Part shown: positions 19,201 through 27,320 of the stretch, piece after piece
Layout of the letters: every line of letters starts with the position of its first letter
Numbering within the stretch: the first letter of the stretch is position 1
NCBI GenBank assembly: GCA_021784765.1
Contig: JAJYHN010000163.1
Span: 1-33,027, forward strand
Direction of reading: 5' to 3'
Origin: Actinomycetes bacterium
GTDB lineage: Bacteria; Actinomycetota; UBA4738
DNA: 33,027 bases
Program-made: the position numbers and the translations under genes
Notes under the pieces: generated by a model
Databases searched by the model: none
Told to the model about the DNA's origin: nothing
The model's input: the letters and a program-made list of their open reading frames with translations, nothing else

Positions 19201-20793
19201 ACCCGGGCCGGGGTCACGCTGATCAGCCCCGCCCCCCACCACGACATCTACTCGATCGAGGACCTCGCGCAGCTCGTGTTCGACCTGAAACAGGTGAACC
19301 CGCGGGCGGCGGTCTCGGTGAAGCTGGTCGCGGAGGCGGGGGTCGGCACGATCGCCGCCGGCGTCGCGAAGGCGCTGGCCGACGTCGTCCACATCGCCGG
19401 CGCCGACGGGGGCACCGGCGCCTCGCCGCTGTCCTCGATCAAGAACGCGGGACTGCCCTGGGAGGTCGGGCTGGCCGAGGCGCAGCACGTGCTCGCCGAG
19501 AGCGGCCTGCGGGGCCGTGTTCGGCTCCGCGTGGACGGGGGGCTGAAGACCGGTCGCGACGTGCTGCTGGCGGCCCTGCTCGGTGCGGACGAGTTCTCGT
19601 TCGGGACGGCCGTGCTGGTCGCCGAGGGCTGCATCATGGTCCGGACCTGCCACCTGGACACCTGCCCGACGGGCATCGCGACCCAGCGGCCGGAGCTGCG
19701 CTCGAAGTTCGCCGGAACCCCGGAGATGGTCGCCGCCTACCTGACGGGGGTCGCCGAGGACGTCCGCCGCCGCCTGGCCGCCCTGGGACTCCGCTCGCTC
19801 GACGAGGCGATCGGCCGCACCGACCTGCTCCGGCCGCGGGGCGGGCCGGGGGACGAGGGCGGCGGGACGGATGCCGCGGGCGGGGCGGGCGAGGCCGGCA
19901 CGGCCGCCGCACGCGGCCGGCTTCGCGTGGACGAGCTGCTCGCATCCCCGGCGGTCGATCGCCGGTTCGAGGCGCCCGGCGACCCGGTGCCCCGCTCGGC
20001 GCTCGGCGACCGCCTGCACGGCGAGGCCTGGCCGGCGGTCCGGGCCGGCCGCGCGATCTCGCTCGCCTACCCGATTACGAACTCCGACCGCGCGGTCGGG
20101 GCGCGCCTCGGTGGAGAGATCGGCCGGGCGTTCGGCACCGCTGCGCCGCCGGGCTCGGTCCGGGCCGAGTTCCACGGGCAGGCGGGACAGTCGTTCGGGG
20201 CGTTCCTGGCCGACGGGGTCGAGCTGCGGCTGGTCGGCGAGGCCAACGACTACGTCGGCAAGGGCATGGGCGGAGGACGGATCGTGATCGTCCCGCCGCC
20301 GGACGACCTCGGGGATCCCGTCCTCGCCGGCAACACGATCCTCTACGGCGCGACCGGTGGGGAGCTCCTCGTGGCCGGGACGGTCGGCGAGCGCTTCGCC
20401 GTGCGCAACTCCGGCGCGCTCGCGGTGGTCGAGGGGGCCGGCGACCACTGCTGCGAGTACATGACCGGCGGCACCGTCGTCGTGCTCGGCCCCGTCGGGG
20501 TGAACCTCGGGGCCGGCATGACCGGGGGCTCGGCGTTCGTCCTCGATCCGCTCGGCGCGCTCGCCGGGAGGGTGAATCCCGAGCTGGTCGAGGTCGGGGT
20601 CCCCGACGCCGCGGAGCTGGCGCGGCTCCGCGACCTGGTCGAGCTCCACGCGATGCTGACCGGCTCGCCACGGGCCCGTGACATCCTCGACAGGTGGGAG
20701 CTGGCGGCCGCGGCCTTCCGGCTCGTCTCGCCGCGCGGCGATGCGCGGACGACGACGCGGCGCCCCGAGGAGGCGCTTGCCCTCACTCCGTAG
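16249..20793 (+). CDS. gltB: glutamate synthase large subunit
   Basis: GGGAGGTGCG RBS and ATG at 16249; CGAGFVADAEG amidotransferase N-terminus, SHNGEINT-like LSAHNGEINTIAGN, GEGGEDPARF, KPGEGGHLPAHKV, Fe-S motif CIMVRTCHLDTCPTGIATQ, C-terminal GXGXG domain. Confidence 0.97.
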   Translation: MRARTPGWDPRATERDACGAGFVADAEGRASREIVERALDALARVRHRGAVAADARTGDGAGLLTPIPRGLLAAALGPRGAALDLERLGLAMVFAFDGAPPADVRRAVEAACADEAIDVVAWRTVPVEPEALGEQALRAMPRIEQAVLGWPTGRFEEDGERACHRARRRAEAALRRDGRHVYFPSFSFSTVTYKALVAADQLARFYPDLRDPRFEGAFAIFHQRYSTNTAPTWERAQPFRLSAHNGEINTIAGNVHRMRSREGRLGLPTQAEEDLLRPIVDETGSDSAMLDDVVELLARESSLGAPRDIRQVVAMLVPAAWEGTPGLPPEVRDFYRWHATQMEPWDGPAALVFTDGSGVGAALDRNGLRPLRWAICDDGFVAAASEAGAVDVAGHGGVRRGKLGPGGMLYVDPHECGVQLDPVRRVAHRRPYGAWLREHRIVHAGGEPAGIAPVTEPARRRALHGYTREELLLSLRPSAHAGREPTFSMGDDTPPAALRAHRGTVFDHVRQRFAQVTNPAIDHLRERFVMSTRVLLGPRDPLLWERPETASVVECASFLLFRLPGGAVLDATWPVEEGPAGLRAALERLGHEAVHAARHGGGIQVVSDAGAGPARAPVPSLLAVGAVDLALLAAGHRTRTSIVVQSDDARESHHVAALLGFGAEAVLPRLAFVTIAELAEEAEGSEAVPAWLARYWTALEEGVLKALAKLGISSVDAYRGARTFDVLGLSEDAVDLCLAGAPAALGGTGLEDLAADVLARHAGAFGEATAPAPANPGLVKFHRGGEYHATNPDVVRALHGFVDPSGERLRSTVAGQDKAAVARRAGAGAGAGAKANGSDPYEAFARLIDARPPAAPRDLLEPAPAGPPVPLHEVEPAPAILRRFSTAAISHGSISREAHKTLALAMALVGGMSNSGEGGEDPARFRTPRNSRIKQIASGRFGVTPEYCAFADELQIKIAQGSKPGEGGHLPAHKVTDEIARLRHTRAGVTLISPAPHHDIYSIEDLAQLVFDLKQVNPRAAVSVKLVAEAGVGTIAAGVAKALADVVHIAGADGGTGASPLSSIKNAGLPWEVGLAEAQHVLAESGLRGRVRLRVDGGLKTGRDVLLAALLGADEFSFGTAVLVAEGCIMVRTCHLDTCPTGIATQRPELRSKFAGTPEMVAAYLTGVAEDVRRRLAALGLRSLDEAIGRTDLLRPRGGPGDEGGGTDAAGGAGEAGTAAARGRLRVDELLASPAVDRRFEAPGDPVPRSALGDRLHGEAWPAVRAGRAISLAYPITNSDRAVGARLGGEIGRAFGTAAPPGSVRAEFHGQAGQSFGAFLADGVELRLVGEANDYVGKGMGGGRIVIVPPPDDLGDPVLAGNTILYGATGGELLVAGTVGERFAVRNSGALAVVEGAGDHCCEYMTGGTVVVLGPVGVNLGAGMTGGSAFVLDPLGALAGRVNPELVEVGVPDAAELARLRDLVELHAMLTGSPRARDILDRWELAAAAFRLVSPRGDARTTTRRPEEALALTP

Positions 20794-20863
20794 GCCCGGC
20801 GCAGCCGGAACCCGCCCGGCCACTGCGGCGGCGCATGTTCGCCGAGCTCGACGTCCGCTGAGG

Positions 20864-20907
20864 CCCGCGAGCCCGGGCCCACCCGCCCGCGAGCCCGGGC
20901 CCACCCG
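20864..20907. repeat. perfect 22-bp tandem duplication
   Basis: cccgcgagcccgggcccacccg at 20864-20885 and again at 20886-20907; unit contains GCCCGGGC palindrome. Confidence 0.9.
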
Positions 20908-20981
20908 CCCGGACACCCCCGCCCCCTCGGCCCCGGCGACGCGGGCCGTTCGCCCTCCCCCGACCGCCCGGGGGGCGCTAG

Positions 20982-21838
20982 TAGTCTGTCGGCGAAATAG
21001 TGCGGTAGTGTGATGCATGCGAACTCTGCAGGCGTCGGCGTTGCCGGTGATAGCTGAGCAGCGGGCCGAGTTGACCCGGATGGCAAGCTCGACGGTCTTG
21101 CCGCATCGCAAGGTCGTGCAGGCAAGGGCGTTGCTGCTGGCCGCTGACGGCGTGGCCAACGAGGAGATCGCGCGGCGGGCTGAGGTCGACTCCGACACGG
21201 TGCGCCGCTGGCGCGCGCGGTTCGCCGCGGAGGGTCCCGCTGGCGTCGGGGTGATCGCGAAGGGCCGGGGTCGCAAGCCGTCGCTGCCGCCGGGCACAGT
21301 CGCCGAGGTGGTGCGGCTGACGATGACCGAGACGCCCGCGGATGGATCGACGCACTGGACGACCCGGTCGATGGCCCGGCGGGTCGGGATCGGCAAGGAT
21401 GCGGTGGCGCGGATCTGGGCCGACCACGACCTCAAGCCGTGGAAGGTCGACACGTTCAAGCTCAGCACCGACCCGCACTTCGAGGAGAAGCTGGTCGACG
21501 TCGTGGGGCTGTACCTGAACCCGCCGGCGCGGGCGGTGGTGTTCAGCTACGACGAGAAGACCCAGTGCCAGGCGTTGGACCGCACCCAGCCGACCTTGCC
21601 GATCAAGCCGGGCCGAGCGGGCACGATGACGCACGACTACAAGCGCAACGGCACCACCGACCTGTTCGCCGCCATGAACATCGCGACCGGGCAGGTGCTC
21701 ACCGGCTGCCAGAAGGGCCACGCGGCGACCGACGTGCTGCGCTTCTTCAAGCGGATCGACGCGTCGGTGCCGCGAGGGCTCGCGGTCCACGTCGTTCTCG
21801 ACAACCTGTCCGCGCAGCGCCACGCCCTCGCGCGCGGG
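20982..21838 (+). mobile_element. IS630-family insertion sequence remnant (right part missing)
   Basis: TAGTCTGTCGGCGAAATAGTG-type left end next to TA, followed by an IS630-type transposase lacking the C-terminal third. Ends approximate. Confidence 0.75.
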
Positions 21839-21859
21839 GGTGCTCCTCCAAGGAGCTGA
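21017..21859 (+). pseudogene. truncated IS630-family transposase
   Basis: HTH ANEEIARRAEVDSDTVRRWRARFAAEGPAGV; DDE first Asp SYDEKTQCQALDR; second Asp VHVVLDNLSAQ; homology ends here and the WLN...E region is absent. Confidence 0.85.
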
Positions 21860-22310
21860 CCGCCCCGTGGGAGTCCCTCGCCGGGCGACGCCCGGCGGCG
21901 CCGCGGAGATCGTGGATCGCGCCCGAATGAGCGGTGCGAGACCGCTCGCGGAGGCCGGACCCCGACCGGGCCGACCGGCGCGTCACGGCACACGGCAGCC
22001 TGGGTGCGCCCCGCCGACGTGCCGGCCCCACTCTCGGGCCCCGCGGCGGCGCCCACGACCCCCCGCCCGGCCCCCCTTCCCCGCCCGAGCCATCGGGCTC
22101 GGCCTCGAAGCGAAGCCCGAGCCACGTGAGGTAGGAGAGCATCCCGATGACGAGCGCGGCCATGACCATCTGGACGAGGAGCACCTCCACGGGGAGGCCG
22201 CCACTCGAGAGGCCGCCACTCGCGAGGCCGCCGTTCGCGGAGGAGGCGAGTTGTCCGGTCGCGGGGTCCGAGCCGAGCGGGCTCGGGTCGGGGACTGCGT
22301 GGATCTGCAT
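21747..22310 (-). CDS. single-TM hypothetical protein; C-terminal part doubtful
   Basis: Good RBS GGAGGAGG before ATG at 22310 (MQIHAVPDPSP...); TM VEVLLVQMVMAALVIGMLSYLTWLGL; the ORF continues antisense into the IS630 remnant, so its native C-terminus is uncertain. Confidence 0.45.
   Translation of the reverse strand: MQIHAVPDPSPLGSDPATGQLASSANGGLASGGLSSGGLPVEVLLVQMVMAALVIGMLSYLTWLGLRFEAEPDGSGGEGGPGGGSWAPPRGPRVGPARRRGAPRLPCAVTRRSARSGSGLRERSRTAHSGAIHDLRGAAGRRPARDSHGAVSSLEEHPRARGRGAARTGCRERRGPRALAAPTRRSA
22194..22238. repeat. three 15-bp tandem units
   Basis: gaggccgccactcga / gaggccgccactcgc / gaggccgccgttcgc; encodes GGLxS-type pentapeptides on the minus strand. Confidence 0.85.
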
Positions 22311-22410
22311 CGCGTCCTCCTCCCATCCTTCGACGGGCACCACGATACGGACCCGGTTCCAGCGTCAGGCAAACGCGCGGGGAGGCTCGGGTAAAGAATC
22401 GCCCCAGCGG

Positions 22411-23373
22411 CTATCTCGCGGCCGACGAGGCGCTGGCCCCCTCCCCGGATCCCCTCGGGCGCTCGACGGCCGGCCGGCCGTCTGCGCCCGCGAGCCACCC
22501 GAGCGAGGCCAGGGCGCCCACCGCGACGAGCGTGGCCGCGGCGGCGGCGAGGTGGGCGTCCTGCCAGACCTCGGGCGCCCGCAGGAGCCCGGTCACGGCG
22601 CCGATTGCTCCTGTGGCAGCGAGGAGCGCGACCGTCGCCGCAGCGAGCGGCCGCGCCCCACGCGTGGCAGGCCACCGGCGCCACGCGCGGACGGAGAAGG
22701 CGAGCATCGCCGTGCCGGCCGCGAGCCCCAGACCCCGGTGAACGAGCTGAAGGGCGACCAGGGGTCCAGCGACGCCCGCCACAGGGCACCCGGGCCAGCT
22801 GGGGCAGGTCGCGCTCGCCCCACCGTCGACCACCAGCGACCCCGACACGAGGAGCAGCAGAGCGCCGCCCGTCGCCCACCATCCCAGCGGACCCAGCCCG
22901 CGCGCCGGCGCCTCCTCGTGGGGGGCGAGGGCCGCCACCGCCGTGACCGTGACGAGCGAGAGCAGGACGAGCCCGGTCACGAGGTGGGCGGCGACGGTGG
23001 GCGGCGCGTTGTGCGCGAACACCGTGACGGCGCCGAGCACGATCTGGACCACGATCAGCCCGGCGCCGGCCAGGGCCGGCCGCGTCGCGACGGGCCGTGG
23101 ACGGCGCCGCAGGGCAATCAGGGCGGTGGCCACGACGCCGATCGTGACGGCCGCGGCGAGGTAGCGGTGGCTCTGCTCGAGCAGGGCGTGGAAGCGATCG
23201 ATCGGGCCGAGCTGTCCGTAGCAGAGCGGCCAGCCCGGACATCCCATCCCGGACTCGGTGACCCGCACGGTGCTGCCGAGCACCACGAGCGCATACGTCG
23301 CGACCGCCGTGGCGACCGCCAGCGCGCGCAGCGTCACATCCCGATGGCTCCCCGCCGCTCGCACCTGCATCAC
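22411..23373 (-). CDS. ctaA: heme A synthase (COX15/CtaA family)
   Basis: 320 aa polytopic; LGSTVRVTESGMGCPGWPLCYG, EQSHRYLAA, QIVLGAVTVFAHNAPPTVAAHLVTGL, LVHRGLGL. Confidence 0.93.
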   Translation of the reverse strand: MMQVRAAGSHRDVTLRALAVATAVATYALVVLGSTVRVTESGMGCPGWPLCYGQLGPIDRFHALLEQSHRYLAAAVTIGVVATALIALRRRPRPVATRPALAGAGLIVVQIVLGAVTVFAHNAPPTVAAHLVTGLVLLSLVTVTAVAALAPHEEAPARGLGPLGWWATGGALLLLVSGSLVVDGGASATCPSWPGCPVAGVAGPLVALQLVHRGLGLAAGTAMLAFSVRAWRRWPATRGARPLAAATVALLAATGAIGAVTGLLRAPEVWQDAHLAAAAATLVAVGALASLGWLAGADGRPAVERPRGSGEGASASSAAR

Positions 23374-23403
23374 CCAGTCAGCCTGTCAGCGCGGGGCCTG
23401 CCC

Positions 23404-23883
23404 TCACGCTCGTTCGGTCCGCGGCCGGCGGCGGTGGGAGTCCACCGGCGCGGGCACCCGGCCCTCGCGGATGGCCCGATCCTCGGCCGCGACGGCGTCG
23501 AGGGTTCCCCGCGCCAGCTGTTCGGCGATCGCCTGCCGCGCGGACAGCCAGATGGGGTGGAGGGGACAGACGTCCTCCCAATGACACGGGCCGCCCTGCA
23601 GCGCGCAGTCTCCGTCGGTGAGGGATCCCTCGAGCGCCTCGACGATCTCCAGAACCGAGATCTGCGACGCCGACCTGGCGAGCCGGTATCCCCCATTGCG
23701 ACTCGGGCTCGAGGTCACGAGATGGGCCCGTCGCAGCTCGCGAAGGACCTGCCGGAGGAAGTTCAGCGGCATCTCCATCCGCTCGGCGATCTCGGTCGCG
23801 GGGACCCGCTGGCCATCGGCGGACGCAAGATAGATCATGGCGCGCAGCCCGTAGTCGGTCCGATGGGTAGGAACGAGCTTCAT
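23404..23883 (-). CDS. Rrf2-family transcriptional regulator with three-Cys motif
   Basis: 159 aa; TDYGLRAMIYLAS...IAERMEMPLNFLRQVLRELRRAHLVTSSPSRNGGYRLAR; CALQGGPCHWEDVC. Confidence 0.93.
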   Translation of the reverse strand: MKLVPTHRTDYGLRAMIYLASADGQRVPATEIAERMEMPLNFLRQVLRELRRAHLVTSSPSRNGGYRLARSASQISVLEIVEALEGSLTDGDCALQGGPCHWEDVCPLHPIWLSARQAIAEQLARGTLDAVAAEDRAIREGRVPAPVDSHRRRPRTERA

Positions 23884-23932
23884 CGCGCCATCCTACCGGG
23901 GTGGTCCCCGATGGCGACCGAGCTCGATCCGA

Positions 23933-24553
23933 TCAGCTGACCTTCGGGCTCGCGACGAACAGCGTCGTGATCGCGGTGAGCACGGCCACCGCCGCCACCC
24001 AGCTCCAGACGTAGCCCATGAGCCGAACCTGGCCGAAGCGGGCGGCGTCGTACCGGCCCGCCCGCGCCCTGTTCCACAGCCCGAGGCCGAGCAGGCCGGT
24101 GACCACCAGGTGGAACAGGTGGTACCCGGCGAGGACGACGAACGACCCGGCGTAGGCGCCGTCCGACGCCCGGAACGGGAGCGCCGAGAGCTGCCACGCC
24201 TGCAGGACCGCATCGACGAGCAGCAGGGCCAGCGCGAGCGACGTCCCGGCGACGAGGCGGGCCCGGTCCCCCGCCCGGATGCCCCGCTCCCCCCACCGGT
24301 AGGCGAGGGCGCTCGCCACGATGACCGCCGCGATCGTCCACACGGCCCAGACGGGGGCGGTGTGGGTGCCCGCCGGGATCCACATGCCCTGCACGTTCAA
24401 CCCGCGGAGGTAGAAGTACGAGAACAGCAGGCAGAGGACGAAGACCGCGTCGGCGCCCAGGAAGAGCAGCACCGCGATGCGCTGCCGGTCCTCGACCAGC
24501 GCGGGGTCGTCGTGGGCGGGGGTCGCCGGCCCAGCAGAGGCCGCCATGCTCAT
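23933..24553 (-). CDS. coxC: cytochrome c oxidase subunit III
   Basis: 206 aa heme-copper oxidase subunit III family, ~5 TM; FVVLAGYHLFHLVVTG; ATGA overlap with coxA. Confidence 0.9.
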   Translation of the reverse strand: MSMAASAGPATPAHDDPALVEDRQRIAVLLFLGADAVFVLCLLFSYFYLRGLNVQGMWIPAGTHTAPVWAVWTIAAVIVASALAYRWGERGIRAGDRARLVAGTSLALALLLVDAVLQAWQLSALPFRASDGAYAGSFVVLAGYHLFHLVVTGLLGLGLWNRARAGRYDAARFGQVRLMGYVWSWVAAVAVLTAITTLFVASPKVS

Positions 24554-26469
24554 GGTGTCAACCTCCCAGGGTCAGCGAGTCCCGGCGAGCCCGGCCCGGC
24601 CCCGGTGGCCACGGAGGCCGCGACGGGCTGGACGGGCTCCCCGTACCCGTACGGATCCGACGTGACCACGGGGAGGACCTCGAAGTTCTCGAGGGGAACG
24701 GGGGTGGGGACCTGCCACTCGAGCGTCTTCGCCCCCCACGGGTTGGAGGTCGCGCGCTCCCCGTGGCGCCAGGACCAGATCACGTCGTACAGCAGGATCA
24801 GCATGCCGATCGCGAGGATGTAGGCGCCGATGGTTGCGACCAGGTTCCCCGTCGCGAACGTGGCCGGGTAGTCCGCGACGCGGCGCGGCTCTCCCTGCAG
24901 GCCGATGTAGAAGATCGCAAGGAAGGTGATGTTGAACCCGATCTGGGTGATCCAGAACGACACCTTGCCGAGCCGCTCGTCGAGCATCCGGCCCGTCATC
25001 TTCGGGAACCAGAAGCAGAGGGCCGCGAGCGCGCCCATCATCGCCCCGCCCATCAGCGTGAAGTGGAAGTGGGCGGTCACGAACAGCGAGCCGTGCAGCT
25101 GGTAGTCGACCGGGACGTCGGACAGGTAGATCCCGGTGATGCCGCCGATGATGAAGTTCCAGAGGAACGCGTAGACGAACATCATCGGCAGGCGGGTCCA
25201 GATGCGGCCGCGCCACATCGTGCCGATGATGACCAGGATCAGCAGGCCGGTCGGGATCGAGATCAGCTCGGTCGTCAGCATGAAGGGCCCGTTCAGGGCC
25301 GGGGCCCATCCCGTGGTGAACATGTGGTGGGCCCAGACGAAGACGCTGAGCGTCACGATGCCGATCTCCCCGATGATGGCGGCGCTGAAGCCGAACAGCG
25401 GCTTTCGCGAGAACACGGGGGTGATCTCCATGATCGCGGCGACCGCGGGCAGCAGGATCACGTACACCTCGGGGTGCCCCATGAGCCAGAACAGGTTCTC
25501 GTAGAGCCACGGGCTGCCGCCGCGCGCGGCGATGTAGAAGCTGGTGCCGATCGTCCGGTCCAGGCCCTCCAGGACCTGGGACGCCATGAACGCCGGCATG
25601 ACGAACAGGCCGAGGATGGAGGTGACCGCCACGCCCCACACGAAGATCGGCGTGCGGTTCCAGGTCATGCCCCGGGCGCGCATGGTCACGGCGGTGGTGA
25701 CGAGGTTGACCGCGCCGGCGCCGCTCGACACGACGAACAGGATGATCGTGATCAGGAAGGCGTCCATCCCCGGCGGCGCCTGGTCCGCCAGCGGCGCGTA
25801 GGCCGACCATCCCGTGGGGATGCCGCCGAGGAAGATGGCCGACAGCAGCACGGGGACGGCGGCGAACAGGGTCCAGAAGCTCAGCGCGTTCAGCCTCGGA
25901 AACGCCATGTCCCGGGCGCCGATCATGATCGGCATGACGAAGTTGCCGAACGGCCCGACGATCATGATGATCGTCGCGACGACCATCACGATGCCGTGCA
26001 GGCCGACGATCGCGTTGTAGGTGGCCGGCCCGAACGTGGAGGTGGGGCGGGCGGCCTCGGTCCGGATCAGCAGCGCGAGGATCCCGCCGACCCCGAAGGT
26101 CACCATGCCGAGCACCAGGTACTGCACGCCGATGACCTTGTGGTCGGTCGTGAACCGGAAGAAGCGGAACGCCCCCTGGTCCTTGCCGGCCATGAACTGC
26201 TCGTCGGCGTGCGTCAGGTCGCGCCCGAGCGCCCACCGCACCGGCCCGGTGAAGGCGCCGACCCCCACGAGGAACCCGAGGATCCAGCAGACCATCGCGA
26301 TCGAGATCGTCCGGTCATCGGCGTAGGGCCCCGACATGAGGGCCCGGGAGATGCCCCAGCCGAGGGCGGCCGCCACGATGCCGGCCACGACGCCCGTGAA
26401 CGCGTTCAGGCGGCGCATCACGCCCCCGCCCCGAAGGTGCTGGTCCCCCACGGTCGCGGTCTCCCCCAT
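24550..26469 (-). CDS. coxA: cytochrome c oxidase subunit I (divergent, K-channel residues substituted)
   Basis: Start at 26469 preceded by GGGAGGATCTG; FGNFVMPIMIGARDMAFPRLN, GHPEVYVILLP, VWAHHMFTTG, VTAHFHF, GEPRRVADYP; N-terminal extension with ~2 extra TM. Confidence 0.95.
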   Translation of the reverse strand: MGETATVGDQHLRGGGVMRRLNAFTGVVAGIVAAALGWGISRALMSGPYADDRTISIAMVCWILGFLVGVGAFTGPVRWALGRDLTHADEQFMAGKDQGAFRFFRFTTDHKVIGVQYLVLGMVTFGVGGILALLIRTEAARPTSTFGPATYNAIVGLHGIVMVVATIIMIVGPFGNFVMPIMIGARDMAFPRLNALSFWTLFAAVPVLLSAIFLGGIPTGWSAYAPLADQAPPGMDAFLITIILFVVSSGAGAVNLVTTAVTMRARGMTWNRTPIFVWGVAVTSILGLFVMPAFMASQVLEGLDRTIGTSFYIAARGGSPWLYENLFWLMGHPEVYVILLPAVAAIMEITPVFSRKPLFGFSAAIIGEIGIVTLSVFVWAHHMFTTGWAPALNGPFMLTTELISIPTGLLILVIIGTMWRGRIWTRLPMMFVYAFLWNFIIGGITGIYLSDVPVDYQLHGSLFVTAHFHFTLMGGAMMGALAALCFWFPKMTGRMLDERLGKVSFWITQIGFNITFLAIFYIGLQGEPRRVADYPATFATGNLVATIGAYILAIGMLILLYDVIWSWRHGERATSNPWGAKTLEWQVPTPVPLENFEVLPVVTSDPYGYGEPVQPVAASVATGAGPGSPGLADPGRLTP

Positions 26470-26515
26470 CAGATCCTCCCACCGTCCCACGATCCGTCGT
26501 GCCGCCGGCGGGCCG

Positions 26516-27286
26516 TCATCCGACCCGACCGCCGTTTGCCCGAACCCACGCCGTGAACGCGCTCCCGCTCACGACCTGAACGGCCGACTCCATGTAGGCG
26601 TGGTAGAGGCCGCAGAGCTCCGCGCACCGCACGTTGAACACGCCGAGCTGGTCCGGCGTGACGCCGACCTCGGTCGTGACCCCCGGGTTGGCATCGATCT
26701 TGATGCCCATGTTGGGGATCCAGAAGGAGTGGACGACGTCCTTCGAGGTCACCCGGAACAGGATGGACCGGCCGACCGGCAGCACCAGGGTCGCCGACTG
26801 GACGCCGCCGTCCTGCGGGTAGGCGTAGGTCCACATCCACTGCTGGCCGACCACGTCCACGACCAGCGGCTTCGGGGAGGCCTGCGCGGAGATCGCCTGC
26901 AGCTCCCCGAGCCCCCAGACCAGGAGGAAGAGCGTGAGGAAGCTGGAGACGAAGAGCCACGCGACCTGAACCGTCGTGTTGCCGCGGATCGGCGGGCCAT
27001 CCTCGGGCGGCACGTCGCTCGACCGATGGCGCCAGACGACGAGGCTGTAGAGCGCGATCCCCCACACGAGGGCCGCGACCGGCGCCGCCGCGACGGTGAA
27101 CACGATCACGGTGAGCCGGACCTCGTGCATGGTTCCCGACGCGGGTTGCGGCATGAGCCGCGGGGGGAGGAACAGCCCGAACAGCACCCCGGCGACCGTG
27201 ATGCCCGCCCAGATGAGCAGGATGTGGCCGACGTGCCCCCTCCACCACGCCCGCCGCTCCGGCGCCGTCCCCTGTGTCTCCCTCAT
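26516..27286 (-). CDS. coxB: cytochrome c oxidase subunit II (CuA)
   Basis: 256 aa; VVHSFWIPNMGIKIDANPG and CAELCGLYHAYM CuA motif, VGQQWMWTYAYP. Confidence 0.95.
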   Translation of the reverse strand: MRETQGTAPERRAWWRGHVGHILLIWAGITVAGVLFGLFLPPRLMPQPASGTMHEVRLTVIVFTVAAAPVAALVWGIALYSLVVWRHRSSDVPPEDGPPIRGNTTVQVAWLFVSSFLTLFLLVWGLGELQAISAQASPKPLVVDVVGQQWMWTYAYPQDGGVQSATLVLPVGRSILFRVTSKDVVHSFWIPNMGIKIDANPGVTTEVGVTPDQLGVFNVRCAELCGLYHAYMESAVQVVSGSAFTAWVRANGGRVG

Positions 27287-27320
27287 GGCCCCGTCCGATC
27301 CCTCCGCGTCGACTCGCGCC

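Noticed and set aside
14697-20681. 1994-aa plus-strand ORF overlapping ppc and gltB
   Set aside because: Arg/Gly/Pro/Ala-rich off-frame translation spanning two clear enzymes; typical high-GC artefact.
16117-21468. 1783-aa minus-strand ORF antisense to gltB
   Set aside because: No recognisable domains, composition typical of antisense high-GC frames, and gltB motifs are unambiguous on the other strand.
24763-26556. 597-aa plus-strand ORF opposite coxA
   Set aside because: Asp/Arg/His-rich shadow of a hydrophobic membrane-protein gene.
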